Positions 24,467-34,783 of a stretch of 64,000 nucleotides of DNA are shown here, piece by piece; positions within the stretch are counted from its first letter, which is position 1; each line of letters starts with the position of its first letter. The notes below the pieces were generated by a model. It did not search any database and was not told the DNA's origin. It saw nothing but the letters and a program-made list of their open reading frames with translations. Position numbers and translations under genes: made by a program. The stretch comes from Saccharopolyspora hordei (lineage in GTDB: Bacteria; Actinomycetota; Actinomycetes; Mycobacteriales; Pseudonocardiaceae): positions 186,001 through 250,000 of the forward strand of contig NZ_JACCFJ010000001.1 in NCBI RefSeq assembly GCF_013410345.1, in the 5' to 3' direction.

Positions 24467-26083
24467 TCACTCCAGGCCCAGGATCTCCTTGGCCCTCTCC
24501 CGCATCTCGACCTTGCGGATCTTGCCGGTGACGGTCATCGGGAACTCCTCCACCACGTGCACGTAGCGGGGGATCTTGTAGTGCGCCAGCTTGCCGGTGC
24601 AGAACTCCCGCAGCGACTCGGCGGTCATCGGCTCCGCGCCCTCGCGCAACCGGACCCAGGCCATCAGCTCCTCGCCGTAGTGGGCGTCCGGGACCCCGAT
24701 GACCTGCGCGTCGACCACGTCGGGGTGGGTGTAGAGGAACTCCTCGATCTCCCGCGGGTAGATGTTCTCGCCGCCGCGGATGACCATGTCCTTGATCCGC
24801 CCGGTGATGCTGACGTAGCCGTCAGCGTCCATCACCGCCAGGTCGCCGGTGTGCATCCAGCGGGCCGCGTCGATGACCTCCGCGGTGCGGTCCGGCTGCT
24901 CCCAGTAGCCCAGCATCACCGAGTACCCGCGGGTGCACAGCTCGCCCGGGGTGCCGCGGGGCACGGTCAGCCCGGTCGCCGGGTCGACGATCTTGATCTC
25001 CAGGTGCGGGCCGACCCGGCCGACGGTGGACACCCGGCGCTCCAGCGAGTCGTCCGCGCGGGTCTGCGTGGACACCGGCGAGGTCTCGGTCATGCCGTAG
25101 CAGATCGCCACCTCCCGCATGCCCATGCGGTCGATGACCTGCTTCATCACCTCCACCGGGCACGGTGAGCCCGCCATGATGCCGGTGCGCAGCGAGGACA
25201 GGTCGAAGCTGTCGAAGTCCGGGTGCTCCAGCTCGGCGATGAACATGGTCGGCACCCCGTACAGCGAGGTGCACCGCTCGGCGGCCACCGCGCCCAGCGC
25301 CGCGGCCGGGTCGAAGCCCTCCGACGGGATCACCATCGCCGCGCCGTGGCTGGTGCAGGCCAGGTTGCCCATCACCATGCCGAAGCAGTGGTAGAAGGGC
25401 GGCACGATCGCCACCCGGTCCTGCTCGGTGTAGCCGCACAGCTCACCGACGAAGAACCCGTTGTTGAGGATGTTGTGGTGCGACAGCGTCGCGCCCTTCG
25501 GGAACCCGGTCGTGCCCGAGGTGTACTGGATGTTGATCGGGTCGTCGGCGGACAGCTGGATGGCGGCGAGCCGCTCCGGGTCCGCGGTGGCCCCGGCCAT
25601 CCGCTCCCACTCCGGGGCGTCCAGGAACACCACCTGCTCCAGGCCGGCGCACTTCGGGCGCACCTGCTCGACCATCGCGACGTAGTCGGAGGTCTTGAAC
25701 GTCTTCGCCGAGACGAGCATCCGGATCCCGGCCTGGTTGAGCACGTACTCGAGCTCGTGCGCCCGGTAGGCGGGGTTGATGTTGACCAGGATCGCGCCGA
25801 TCTTCGCGGTCGCGTACTGGACCAGCGTCCACTCGGCGCGGTTGGGCGCCCAGATCCCGACCCGGTCGCCCTTGACGATCCCGGCGTCGAGCAGGCCGGT
25901 CGCCAGCGCGTCCACGTCGGCCACGAACTGCCGGTAGGTCCAGCGGCGACCGGTCGCGCACTCCACCAGGGCGTCGCGGTCGGGGAACCGCGCGGCGATC
26001 CGGTCGAGGTTCGCCCCGATCGTCTCCCCCAGCAAGGGGACGTCCGAGACACCCGAGTCGTAGCTGAGCTGGACGGCATCCAC
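24467..26083 (-). CDS. Acyl-CoA synthetase (FadD-type AMP-dependent ligase)
   Basis: A 538-residue adenylate-forming enzyme that activates a carboxylic acid to acyl-AMP and then acyl-CoA. The P-loop is [49 protein letters not shown] and [20 protein letters not shown] are the A5-A8 motifs, and [12 protein letters not shown] carries the catalytic Lys. GTG 26083 is chosen because GGGGAGGT (26091-26098 on the minus strand) is well placed before it. The pocket fits medium or long chains by family resemblance only. R2lox, a fatty-acid-binding oxidase, is its convergent neighbour. Confidence 0.93.
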   Translation of the reverse strand: MDAVQLSYDSGVSDVPLLGETIGANLDRIAARFPDRDALVECATGRRWTYRQFVADVDALATGLLDAGIVKGDRVGIWAPNRAEWTLVQYATAKIGAILVNINPAYRAHELEYVLNQAGIRMLVSAKTFKTSDYVAMVEQVRPKCAGLEQVVFLDAPEWERMAGATADPERLAAIQLSADDPINIQYTSGTTGFPKGATLSHHNILNNGFFVGELCGYTEQDRVAIVPPFYHCFGMVMGNLACTSHGAAMVIPSEGFDPAAALGAVAAERCTSLYGVPTMFIAELEHPDFDSFDLSSLRTGIMAGSPCPVEVMKQVIDRMGMREVAICYGMTETSPVSTQTRADDSLERRVSTVGRVGPHLEIKIVDPATGLTVPRGTPGELCTRGYSVMLGYWEQPDRTAEVIDAARWMHTGDLAVMDADGYVSITGRIKDMVIRGGENIYPREIEEFLYTHPDVVDAQVIGVPDAHYGEELMAWVRLREGAEPMTAESLREFCTGKLAHYKIPRYVHVVEEFPMTVTGKIRKVEMRERAKEILGLE

Positions 26084-26317
26084 GTCGACTACCTCCCCGA
26101 CGAACACGTGAGACGGATCACCCATCTTGTCCACACGCTGCGCCGTCCGGCCACCCCCGAACGCGGGTACCGCCACACCCCGACGTCCCACCCCCGGCGG
26201 GGTGCGGTCCCGAGGGGAACCAGACGTCCGACCTCCACGGGAGTCGCGCCCCCAGGCACCGCGAGAGCCCCTGGTCCGGGTGGGCCGGGGGTGCCCGGGG
26301 GCTCGTAGGGTCGGTGG

Positions 26318-27106
26318 GTGCGTGCTTTCGTCGTGGACTCCTTCACCGACACCGCCTTCGCCGGGAACCCCGCCGGGGTCGTGCTGCTGGACTCCCCCGC
26401 CGACCCGGCGTGGATGCAGTCGGTGGCCGCCGAACTGCGGCACTCCGAGACCGCGTTCGTCGTGGTCGGCGGCCCGGAGGACGAGCCGAAGCCGCTGCGC
26501 TGGTTCACCCCGACCACCGAGGTCCCGCTGTGCGGGCACGCGACGCTGGCGACCGCGCACGTGCTCGGCGGCGACCAGCGCTTCGACACCCGCAGCGGCG
26601 TCCTGACCTGCACCGCGCTGGACGACGGCTGGATCGAGATGGACTTCCCCACCGACCCGCCCGAACCGGTCGACCCGCCCGAGGCGCTCGCCGCGGGCCT
26701 GCCCGGCGTCACCGTCGAGGCGACCGCGCGGGCGGCCACCAAGGTCCTGGTGCGGGCGGCTTCCGCGGCCGAGGTCCGCGCGGTGCAGCCGGATCACGCG
26801 GCACTGGCCGCCGTCCCCTCCCGCGGCGTGGTCCTCACCGCCCGCGGCGACCGGCCGGGCGGAGACTTCGTCAGCCGGGTGTTCGCCCCGCAGGTCGGCA
26901 TCCCGGAGGACCCGGTGACCGGCTCCGCGCACTGCGCGCTCGCGCCGTGGTGGGCCGCGGAGCTCGGCCGCGATCCGCGCGAGGCGACCTTCGTCGGCGA
27001 GCAGGCCTCCGCCCGCGGCGGCGTGGTGCGGATGGCGCTGCGCGGTGATCGCGTCGGTCTGCGCGGCCGGGCCGTCACCGTTCTGCGCGGCGACCTGGTG
27101 ATCTGA
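26318..27106 (+). CDS. PhzF-family isomerase/epimerase
   Basis: A 262-residue protein of the PhzF fold (two diaminopimelate-epimerase-like halves). The first half has [11 protein letters not shown] and RHSETAFVV with the catalytic Glu, then [14 protein letters not shown]. The second half has [16 protein letters not shown]. The start is GTG 26318, divergent from the acyl-CoA synthetase across 234 bp. PhzF itself isomerises an intermediate of phenazine synthesis, but there are no other phenazine genes nearby, so the substrate here is unknown. Confidence 0.9.
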   Translation: MRAFVVDSFTDTAFAGNPAGVVLLDSPADPAWMQSVAAELRHSETAFVVVGGPEDEPKPLRWFTPTTEVPLCGHATLATAHVLGGDQRFDTRSGVLTCTALDDGWIEMDFPTDPPEPVDPPEALAAGLPGVTVEATARAATKVLVRAASAAEVRAVQPDHAALAAVPSRGVVLTARGDRPGGDFVSRVFAPQVGIPEDPVTGSAHCALAPWWAAELGRDPREATFVGEQASARGGVVRMALRGDRVGLRGRAVTVLRGDLVI

Positions 27107-27189
27107 ACCGCTGGTCAGGAGCCTGCGCGGCAGCCGATCTCCGCTCCGCCACCGCTCCGAACCTTGCGCTGAACTGGCACGGTGGAAGG

Positions 27190-27585
27190 ATGCGGTTGTT
27201 GCTGAACGTCATCTGGCTGGTGTTCGGGGGCCTGGTGATGGCCCTCGGGTACGCGGTCGCGGGCGTCGTGCTGGCGATCACCGTCGTCGGCATCCCGTTC
27301 GCGATCGCCTCGTTCCGGATGGCGAACTTCGCGCTGTGGCCGTTCGGCCGGCGTCTGGTGGACGTGCCGACGTCGGGGGCCATGGCGGGCATCGGCAACG
27401 TCCTGTGGCTCGTGCTGGCCGGGTGGTGGCTGGCGCTCGGGCACGTCCTCACCGGCATCGCCCAGTGCATCACGGTCATCGGCATCCCGCTGGGCATCGC
27501 GAACTTCAAGCTGGTGCCGGTCTCGCTGCTGCCACTGGGCAAGGAGGTCGTGGACGCCGACGACCCCTACGCCTTCACGCGGTGA
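27190..27585 (+). CDS. YccF-domain inner membrane protein
   Basis: A 131-residue membrane protein made of two YccF repeats, each with the signature [20 protein letters not shown] or [20 protein letters not shown]. About four hydrophobic helices are present. It has the length of mycobacterial Rv0870c, which lies next to cspB and moaA2 in M. tuberculosis, so it probably belongs to the same conserved gene set. Function unknown. It begins at ATG 27190. Confidence 0.88.
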   Translation: MRLLLNVIWLVFGGLVMALGYAVAGVVLAITVVGIPFAIASFRMANFALWPFGRRLVDVPTSGAMAGIGNVLWLVLAGWWLALGHVLTGIAQCITVIGIPLGIANFKLVPVSLLPLGKEVVDADDPYAFTR

Positions 27586-27638
27586 CCTCCACCGCCCACC
27601 CCACGGCCACGTCGGAACCCCCTCGTCAAGGAGTGCCC

Positions 27639-27911
27639 ATGATCACCGAACTGGAACTGGAGCGCACAGCGGCAGCACTGGACCGCGCGTTCAGGGAACC
27701 CGAGACCACGGACTGGACCACGGTGGAGCGGCTGCGGCTGCACGCCGACCTGCTCGACCGGCTGGCCGCCGCCCAGCGCCACTGGTCCGGCCCGGTGAGC
27801 AGGCGGGCGGAGCTGGTGCGCGACTCGGCCGAGCGCATGGCCGACGAGCTCACCAACGTCACGAGCAGCATCGACCTCGACCTCCCGCACCAGGCGACCA
27901 CCCGCCGCTGA
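27639..27911 (+). CDS. Small helical protein, unknown
   Basis: A 90-residue cytoplasmic protein with ATG 27639 and a good Shine-Dalgarno (AAGGAG, seven bases upstream). The sequence is strongly helical: ELELERTAAALDRAF and VERLRLHADLLDRLAAAQRH, with SAERMADELTNVTSSID near the end. It follows the YccF gene by 54 bp and is convergent with the HAD-IIA phosphatase. No family is recognised. Confidence 0.6.
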   Translation: MITELELERTAAALDRAFREPETTDWTTVERLRLHADLLDRLAAAQRHWSGPVSRRAELVRDSAERMADELTNVTSSIDLDLPHQATTRR

Positions 27912-27955
27912 CCGGCCCCTCGCCCCGGCCGCACCCACGGGCGCGCCACCGGGCC

Positions 27956-28750
27956 CTACGCCTTGAACGGGTCCAGCACGTTGTCGACCAGGTCGGCGAC
28001 GGAGTTGACGACCTTCGTCGGGCGGTACGGGAACAGCTCGGCGGTCTTCTCGTCGGAGATGCCGGACAGCACCAGGATCGTCTGCAGCCCCGACTCCAAC
28101 CCCGAACGCACGTCGGTGTCCATCCGGTCGCCGATCATCAGCGTGTTCTCCGAATGCACTCCCAGGTGCCGCAGCGCCGACCGCATCATCAGCGGGTTCG
28201 GCTTGCCCACGTAGTACGGCGCGCGCCCGGTGACCCGCTCGATCAGCGCGGCGACCGCGCCGGTGGCCGGCAGCGTGCCCTCGCGGCTCGGCCCCTTCTC
28301 GTCCGGGTTCGTGGCGATGAACCGCGCCCCGGCCTCGACCAGCCGGATGGCCTTGGTGATCGCCTCGAAGCTGTAGGTGCGGGTCTCACCGAGGATGACG
28401 TAGTCCGGGTCGCGGTCGGTGAGCACGTAGCCGATGTTGTGCAGGGCCGTGGTCAGGCCCGATTCACCGACCACGTAGGCCGAGCCGCCCGGTCGCTGGT
28501 TCTCCAGGAACTGCGCGGTGGCCAGCGCTGAGGTCCAGATCGCCTCCTCCGGGACGTCCAGCCCGGTCCTCAGCAGCCGGGCCCGCAGGTCGCGCGGCGT
28601 GTAGATCGAGTTGTTGGTGAAGACGAGGAACGGGATGCGGTTCTCCCGCAACGCCGCGAGCAGGGCGTCGGCGCCGGGCACCATGTGCTCCTCGTGGACG
28701 AGCACGCCGTCCATGTCCATCAGGTAGGTCCAGGGGGATGGCTCAGTCAC
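27956..28750 (-). CDS. HAD-IIA family phosphatase (NagD-like)
   Basis: A 264-residue HAD hydrolase of the NagD/AraL class. Motif I is WTYLMDMDGVLVHEE (DxDG), FLVFTNNSIYTPRD is motif II with the cap approach, YYVGKPNPLMMRSAL supplies the motif III Lys, and TLMIGDRMDTDVRSGL is motif IV. Its GTG start overlaps the modC stop (GTGA), so it is translated as the last gene of the molybdate operon. NagD-type enzymes act on small sugar or nucleotide phosphates. A link to molybdenum metabolism is suggested only by this coupling. Confidence 0.9.
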   Translation of the reverse strand: MTEPSPWTYLMDMDGVLVHEEHMVPGADALLAALRENRIPFLVFTNNSIYTPRDLRARLLRTGLDVPEEAIWTSALATAQFLENQRPGGSAYVVGESGLTTALHNIGYVLTDRDPDYVILGETRTYSFEAITKAIRLVEAGARFIATNPDEKGPSREGTLPATGAVAALIERVTGRAPYYVGKPNPLMMRSALRHLGVHSENTLMIGDRMDTDVRSGLESGLQTILVLSGISDEKTAELFPYRPTKVVNSVADLVDNVLDPFKA

Positions 28751-29835
28751 GCCCCCGATGATCCTCCGGACAGCGGGTGGACCGCTACCTCGGCCGCCTT
28801 GACCGCGAACCACACCTCGTCGTCGGGCACGAGCTGCAGGTCGGCGACCGCGGCCGGGGTGATGTCCGCGGCCAGCCAGCAGTCCCGCACGACCCCGCGC
28901 ACCCGCACCACGTCGCCGCGCGGCTCCAGCCCGGCCAGCCGCACCCGCAGCGCGTTGCGCGGGCTGCCGCCCGGCGGTTCCCGGTGCACCGCGACCGCGC
29001 TCGGCGCGAACACCGCCGCCGCGGCCTCCCCCTGCGCCACGTCCTCGGCGACCCGGCCGCTGAGCACGGCGTCGCCGAACTCCACGCCGTGGTCGAGGGC
29101 CACCCCCGGCACCAGGTTGAGCCCGGCGACGCGCGCGGTGAACGGCTCCTTCGGCCGGGACAGCACCTCGCGGGTCGGTCCCTGCTCCACGACGCGGCCG
29201 TCGAGCAGCACCACGAGCCGGTCGGCCAGCACGACCGCGTCCAGCACGTCGTGCGTGACCAGCACGGTCGGGCCCGGCTGCCGCCGGAGCACCTGGTGCA
29301 GCAGGCCGCGCATCGCCGGTGCGGCGTCGACGTCGAGCGCGGCCAGCGGCTCGTCGAGCATGAGCAGCTTCGGGTCGGCCGCCAGGGCGCGCGCCAGCGC
29401 GACGCGCTGCGCCTGACCGCCGGAGAGCTGGCTCGGACGCCGGCCCGCGAGGGCGGCGACGCCCACGTCGTCCAGCCACCGCGCGGCGATCTCCCGCGCC
29501 CGCGCCTTGCGAACACCGGCCGCGCGCGGTCCGAACGCGACGTTGTCCAGCGCGGTGAGGTTCGGGAACAGCAGGGGCTTCTGCGCGAGCAGCCCGACGC
29601 CGCGGCGGTGTGTGGGCACCGCGATGCCGCGCTCGGTGTCCAGCCACGGCACGCCGTCGAGCTCGACCCGACCCCGGTCCGGGACCAGCTGCCCGGCCAG
29701 CACCGACAGCAGGGTCGACTTGCCCGCGCCGTTCGGGCCGAGCACCGCCAGCACCTCGCCGGGCGCGACCTCGAGCTCCACGCGCAGCGCGAACTCCGCG
29801 CGGCGCAGCTCCACGTCGGTCCGCAACCCGCTCAC
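28747..29835 (-). CDS. modC: Molybdate ABC transporter ATP-binding protein
   Basis: A 362-residue ATPase that powers molybdate import. Walker A is LGPNGAGKSTLL, the ABC signature QLSGGQAQRVALARAL, Walker B LLMLDEPLAALD and the switch His VTHDVLD. The C-terminal 120 residues are a TOBE/Mop domain (WLAADITPAAVADLQLVPDD followed by VWFAVKAAEVAVHP) that binds molybdate and can trans-inhibit transport. The GTG start overlaps the modB stop. It is part of a five-gene block in which each neighbouring pair overlaps. Confidence 0.93.
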   Translation of the reverse strand: MSGLRTDVELRRAEFALRVELEVAPGEVLAVLGPNGAGKSTLLSVLAGQLVPDRGRVELDGVPWLDTERGIAVPTHRRGVGLLAQKPLLFPNLTALDNVAFGPRAAGVRKARAREIAARWLDDVGVAALAGRRPSQLSGGQAQRVALARALAADPKLLMLDEPLAALDVDAAPAMRGLLHQVLRRQPGPTVLVTHDVLDAVVLADRLVVLLDGRVVEQGPTREVLSRPKEPFTARVAGLNLVPGVALDHGVEFGDAVLSGRVAEDVAQGEAAAAVFAPSAVAVHREPPGGSPRNALRVRLAGLEPRGDVVRVRGVVRDCWLAADITPAAVADLQLVPDDEVWFAVKAAEVAVHPLSGGSSGA

Positions 29836-30686
29836 AGCTGTCCTTCCACCGCCTTGGGCCGGGCCACCACGATCACCACGAGGGCCACCACCACCAGCAG
29901 CAACGACATCGCCACCGCAGCGTCCACATCGGACTGAGCGGTGGTGTAGACGGCCAGCGGCAGGGTGCGCGTGGTGCCCTGCAGGCTGCCGGCGAAGGTG
30001 ATCGTGGCGCCGAACTCGCCCAGCGCCCGCGCGAAGGTGAGCACCAGGCTCGACCCCAGCGCGGGCAGCAGCAGCGGCACGGTGACCCGCCGGAACGTCA
30101 GCCAGGGACCAGCGCCGAGCGTGGCGGCGACCTGCTCGTAGCGCCCACCCGCGGTGCGCAGCGCGCCCTCCAGGCCGACCACCAGGAACGGCATCGCCAC
30201 GAACGTCTGGGCCAGCACCACGGCCGTCGTGGTGTAGGGCAGGCGCAGGCCGACGACGTCGAGCAGCTGCCCGAGCGGTCCGGTGCGGCCGAGCAGGTAG
30301 AGCAGCGCCAAGCCGCCGACCACCGGAGGCAGCACCAGCGGTAGCAGGACGAACGCGCGCACCACGCGCAGACCGCGCATCCGGGACCGGGCGAGCACCA
30401 CCGCGAGCGGGCCGCCGAGCAGCAGCGACAGGCCGGTGGAGATGAGTCCGGTGACCACCGAGAGCCGCAGCGCGTCGAGGGCGGCCGGGCTGGTCAGCAG
30501 CCCCGGCAGTGCGGTGGGGTCCACCCTGGTCAGCAGCCCGAGGACGGGCAGCACCACCAGCGCCAGCGCCACCACCGCAGGCACCCACAGCACCACCGGG
30601 ACCTGGGGTGGACGCGATCTCCAGTGAAATCGCGTCTTCGATTTCAGCGGAAGTTGCGTCTGGGACTGCGGTGGGGTCCTGGTCAT
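29832..30686 (-). CDS. modB: Molybdate ABC transporter permease
   Basis: A 284-residue permease with about five or six transmembrane helices. The family marks are FVLLPLVLPPVVGGLALLYL near the middle and the EAA loop region AATLGAGPWLTFRRVTVPLL, which docks onto ModC. RALGEFGATITFAGS is the classic ModB/CysT end signature. The start ATG 30686 overlaps the modA stop and its own stop overlaps the modC start. It imports molybdate (or tungstate) delivered by ModA. Confidence 0.93.
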   Translation of the reverse strand: MTRTPPQSQTQLPLKSKTRFHWRSRPPQVPVVLWVPAVVALALVVLPVLGLLTRVDPTALPGLLTSPAALDALRLSVVTGLISTGLSLLLGGPLAVVLARSRMRGLRVVRAFVLLPLVLPPVVGGLALLYLLGRTGPLGQLLDVVGLRLPYTTTAVVLAQTFVAMPFLVVGLEGALRTAGGRYEQVAATLGAGPWLTFRRVTVPLLLPALGSSLVLTFARALGEFGATITFAGSLQGTTRTLPLAVYTTAQSDVDAAVAMSLLLVVVALVVIVVARPKAVEGQL

Positions 30687-31429
30687 GGGGTGCCGAAGCC
30701 GTGGTGGGTGAGGATCTCGCGGCCGACGGGGCCGCGCGCGAAGTCGACGAACTGGGCCGCCAGCTCGGGTTCCGGGGCGCCGTTGACGGTCGCGATCGGG
30801 TAGGTGTTCACCGCCTGCTGGGACTCCGGGAAGTCGATCCGCTGCACCCGGTCCCCGGCCGCCTGGGCGTCGGTGACGTACACCAGCCCGGCGTCGGCCT
30901 CGCCCGCGACCACCTTGTTCAGCACGGACTTGACGTCGTTCTCCTCGCTGACCGGCGCGAGCCGCACCCCGGCCGCCTGCGCCACCCGCTGCGTGGCCGA
31001 CCCGCACGGCACCTGCGGCGCGCACACCACCACGGCGTGGTCGCCGGCCAGGTCGGCCAGCGAGGTGATGCCCGCCGGGTTGCCGGGCGGGACCACGATG
31101 GTCAGCCGGTTGGTCGCGAAGGTCTGCGGACCGCCGACGAGGTCGCGCACCTTCGCCATGTTCCCCTCGTCCGCCGAGGCGAAGACGTCCGCCGGCCGCC
31201 CCTGCTGGATCTGCTCGGCCAGCGTCGCGGAGCCCTGGTAGTCGAACTGCACCCGCACGGCCGGGTGCTCGGCGGTGAACCGGGCGCCCAGCTCGTCGAA
31301 GGACTCGGTCAGCGACGCGGCGGCGAGCACGGTGAGCGTGCGCTGCTGCTGGGTCTCCGCCTGGCCGCACCCGGCCAGCAGCACCAGCGCCAGCAGCGCA
31401 CCGGCGATCGTCCTGAGCTTCGGCATCAT
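30683..31429 (-). CDS. modA: Molybdate-binding lipoprotein
   Basis: A 248-residue solute-binding lipoprotein. The signal sequence ends in the lipobox LLAGC (Cys21 from the MMPKL start). The ModA fold shows LTVLAAASLTESFDELG, QFDYQGSATLAEQIQQG and ADVFASADEGNMAKV, then TFATNRLTIVVPPGNP and DAGLVYVTDA, the conserved oxyanion-binding loops. ATG 31429 overlaps the stop of the upstream regulator (ATGA). It captures molybdate outside the membrane for ModBC. Confidence 0.93.
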   Translation of the reverse strand: MMPKLRTIAGALLALVLLAGCGQAETQQQRTLTVLAAASLTESFDELGARFTAEHPAVRVQFDYQGSATLAEQIQQGRPADVFASADEGNMAKVRDLVGGPQTFATNRLTIVVPPGNPAGITSLADLAGDHAVVVCAPQVPCGSATQRVAQAAGVRLAPVSEENDVKSVLNKVVAGEADAGLVYVTDAQAAGDRVQRIDFPESQQAVNTYPIATVNGAPEPELAAQFVDFARGPVGREILTHHGFGTP

Positions 31430-31827
31430 GCTCCCCCCGGCGTCTCCACCACCACGTTGGTCGACTTGACCACGGCCACCGCCAGCACCCCCGGCCGCAG
31501 GCCCAGGTCGCGCACCGCTTCGGTGCTCATCAGCGACACCACCCGGTGCGGGCCGCACTGCATCTCCACCTGGGACATGACCCGGTCCGAGACCACTGCG
31601 GTGACCAGGCCGACCAACCGGTTGCGGGCCGAGCGGCCGACACCGGAGGGGTCGGGCGTGGAGCGCGCCTGGTCGCGGGCGAACTCGGCGAGCTCGGCAC
31701 CGTCCACGACGAGCCGACCGGAGGAGTCCCGCTGCGCGTGCAGCTGGCCACCGTCGACCCACCGGCGCACGGTGTCGTCGCTGACCCCGAGAAGGCGGGC
31801 TGCTTCGGCGATCCGATAGTGCGGCAC
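31426..31827 (-). CDS. ModE-like regulator: MerR-type HTH fused to a TOBE (Mop) domain
   Basis: A 133-residue protein, first in the molybdate operon. Residues 1-50 are an excisionase/MerR-like DNA-binding module (YRIAEAARLLGVSDDTVRRW). Residues 65-130 are a Mop/TOBE molybdate-binding domain (SARNRLVGLVTAVVSDRVMS, then VVSLMSTEAVRDLGL). It lacks the usual ModE winged helix, so it is an actinobacterial alternative architecture. GTG start at 31827. Molybdate-dependent control of mod genes is the likely role, inferred from domains and position. Confidence 0.85.
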   Translation of the reverse strand: MPHYRIAEAARLLGVSDDTVRRWVDGGQLHAQRDSSGRLVVDGAELAEFARDQARSTPDPSGVGRSARNRLVGLVTAVVSDRVMSQVEMQCGPHRVVSLMSTEAVRDLGLRPGVLAVAVVKSTNVVVETPGGA

Positions 31828-31987
31828 GGTGGGGACGATACGTCCGAAAGTGCGGCGGGATCCAGCACCTAATCCCCGCAGATCTGGATCTGCTGTTGGA
31901 CCTGGACCTCCGCCGTCCGCTGCGCACGCGCAGAAAAACCCCTCGCCACGATCGAAATCGACCCGTGCGGCGGGTTAGGGTCGTGGG

Positions 31988-33046
31988 GTGAGCGCGGTGG
32001 ACCTGGGAATTCCGTTCGTGCATCGCACGATCGACACGTCCGCACGTCCGGACACGCCGCACCTGGTGGACCGGTTCGGGCGGGTCGCCACCGATCTGCG
32101 GGTGTCGCTGATCGACAAGTGCAACCTCCGGTGCACGTACTGCATGCCGGCCGAGGGCCTGCCCTGGCTGAAGCGGGACGAACTGCTCGACACCGCCGAG
32201 ATGAACCGGCTGATCCGCATCGCCGTCGAGGAGCTCGGGGTGCGCGCGGTCCGCTTCACCGGCGGCGAACCGCTGCTGCGGCAGGACCTGGTGGACATCA
32301 TCAGCACGACCGCCGCGCTGCCCAGCCGCCCGAAGACCTCGCTGACCACCAACGGGATCAACCTCGGTGACCACGCCGAAGCCCTGGTCCGCGCCGGGCT
32401 GGACCGGGTCAACGTCTCGCTGGACACCCTCGACCGCGCGGTGTTCAAGACGCTGACCAGGCGCGACCGGCTCGACGACGTGCTGGCCGGCCTCGCCGCG
32501 GCCAAGCGGATGCGGCTGGAGCCGGTCAAGGTCAACGCCGTGCTCATGCGCGGGGTCAACGACCACGAGGCCTGCGACCTGCTGCGCTACTGCATCGAGC
32601 ACGGCTACCAGCTGCGCTTCATCGAGCAGATGCCGCTGGACGCCCAGCACGAGTGGGACCGCGGGCGGATGATCACCGCCGAGGAGGTCCTGGACCGGCT
32701 CAGCGCCGAGTTCGACCTCACCCCGGACGTCGCCGAGCGCGGCTCGGCACCCGCGGAGCGCTGGCTGGTCGACGGCGGGCCCGCCACCGTGGGCGTGATC
32801 GCCTCGGTCACCCGGCCGTTCTGCGCGGCCTGCGACCGCACCCGGCTCACCGCCGACGGCCAGCTCCGCTCCTGCCTGTTCTCCACGACGGAGACGGACC
32901 TGCGGGGGCCGATGCGCGCCGGGGCCGACGACGCGGAACTGGTCCGGCTCTGGCAGGCGACGATGTGGGCGAAGGCCGCCGGGCACGGCATGGACTCGGG
33001 CGGGTTCGCCCAGCCTGCCCGGCCGATGAGCGCTATCGGGGGTTGA
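31988..33046 (+). CDS. moaA: GTP 3',8-cyclase MoaA
   Basis: A 352-residue radical-SAM enzyme that converts GTP to 3',8-cH2GTP, the first step of molybdenum cofactor synthesis. The SAM cluster is bound by C45, C49 and C52 in CNLRCTYC. RFTGGEPLLRQDLV is the SAM/GTP strand, and RPFCAACDRTRLTADGQLRS with the following CLF holds the second 4Fe-4S cluster. The chain ends in the flexible AIGG tail needed for activity. moaD follows 3 bp later. It is divergent from the mod operon, a logical supply arrangement. Confidence 0.95.
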   Translation: MSAVDLGIPFVHRTIDTSARPDTPHLVDRFGRVATDLRVSLIDKCNLRCTYCMPAEGLPWLKRDELLDTAEMNRLIRIAVEELGVRAVRFTGGEPLLRQDLVDIISTTAALPSRPKTSLTTNGINLGDHAEALVRAGLDRVNVSLDTLDRAVFKTLTRRDRLDDVLAGLAAAKRMRLEPVKVNAVLMRGVNDHEACDLLRYCIEHGYQLRFIEQMPLDAQHEWDRGRMITAEEVLDRLSAEFDLTPDVAERGSAPAERWLVDGGPATVGVIASVTRPFCAACDRTRLTADGQLRSCLFSTTETDLRGPMRAGADDAELVRLWQATMWAKAAGHGMDSGGFAQPARPMSAIGG

Positions 33047-33049
33047 GCG

Positions 33050-33325
33050 ATGACGACGTCGGCGGAGCAGGTCGCGACGGTGTCGGTGCGCTACTTCGCG
33101 GGTGCGCGCGCCGCGGCCGGGGTCGCGGAGGAGGCGGTGCGCCTGGCGAGCCCGGCGACCGTCGACGACGTCCTCGCGGCGGTGCGGGAGCTGCACGACG
33201 AACGCCTGGCGAAGGTGTTGCCTGCCTGCAGCTTCCTGCTCGACGGGGTGGCCGTCCGGGACCGCGGGACAGAGGTCCCCGCGGAGGCGACGCTGGACGT
33301 CCTGCCGCCGTTCGCAGGCGGCTGA
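33050..33325 (+). CDS. moaD: Molybdopterin synthase small subunit MoaD
   Basis: A 91-residue ubiquitin-like sulphur carrier. The beta-grasp pattern (VRYFAGARAAAGVAEEAVRL, VDDVLAAVREL) ends in the diagnostic FAGG, where the terminal Gly is thiocarboxylated to donate sulphur. Immediately downstream of moaA. Its partner MoaE is encoded as the C-terminal half of a fusion at 35227-36141. Confidence 0.92.
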   Translation: MTTSAEQVATVSVRYFAGARAAAGVAEEAVRLASPATVDDVLAAVRELHDERLAKVLPACSFLLDGVAVRDRGTEVPAEATLDVLPPFAGG

Positions 33326-33351
33326 ACCCCGCTCTCCGACACCTCATTGCT

Positions 33352-33379
33352 GCGCACGCGTGCGGGCGCGCGCGTGCGC
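33352..33379 (+). terminator. Hairpin after moaA-moaD
   Basis: Perfect 9-bp stem (33352-33360 with 33371-33379) and 10-nt GC-rich loop, 26 bp past the moaD stop. Confidence 0.5.
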
Positions 33380-34649
<1,270 letters not shown>

Positions 34650-34653
34650 CTCG

Positions 34654-34679
34654 GTCGGCCGGCGCTGCCGCCGGCCGAC
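34654..34679 (+). terminator. Hairpin 1 of 3 after rpf
   Basis: Perfect 11-bp stem (34654-34664 with 34669-34679), 4-nt loop, beginning 4 bp after the stop codon. Confidence 0.75.
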
Positions 34680-34681
34680 GA

Positions 34682-34718
34682 GGAGCACGTGTCGTACCCC
34701 CGACACGACACGTGCTCC
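34682..34718. terminator. Hairpin 2 of 3 after rpf
   Basis: Perfect 14-bp stem (34682-34695 with 34705-34718), 9-nt loop. Its arms read GGAGCACGTGTCGT and its complement. It is only 2 bp from the previous hairpin. Confidence 0.7.
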
Positions 34719-34726
34719 CCATTCCC

Positions 34727-34762
34727 GGGACCCCCACCGCACGCCCCAGCGGTGGGGGTCCC
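34727..34762. terminator. Hairpin 3 of 3 after rpf
   Basis: Perfect 14-bp stem (34727-34740 with 34749-34762), 8-nt loop, arms GGGACCCCCACCGC and complement. It could also stop transcription arriving from the right. Confidence 0.7.
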
Positions 34763-34783
34763 GCCACTCCCGGCCCGGGGCGA

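Noticed and set aside
31828-31987. Moco riboswitch ahead of moaA
   Set aside because: The conserved Moco-RNA blocks are not present in this 160-bp gap.
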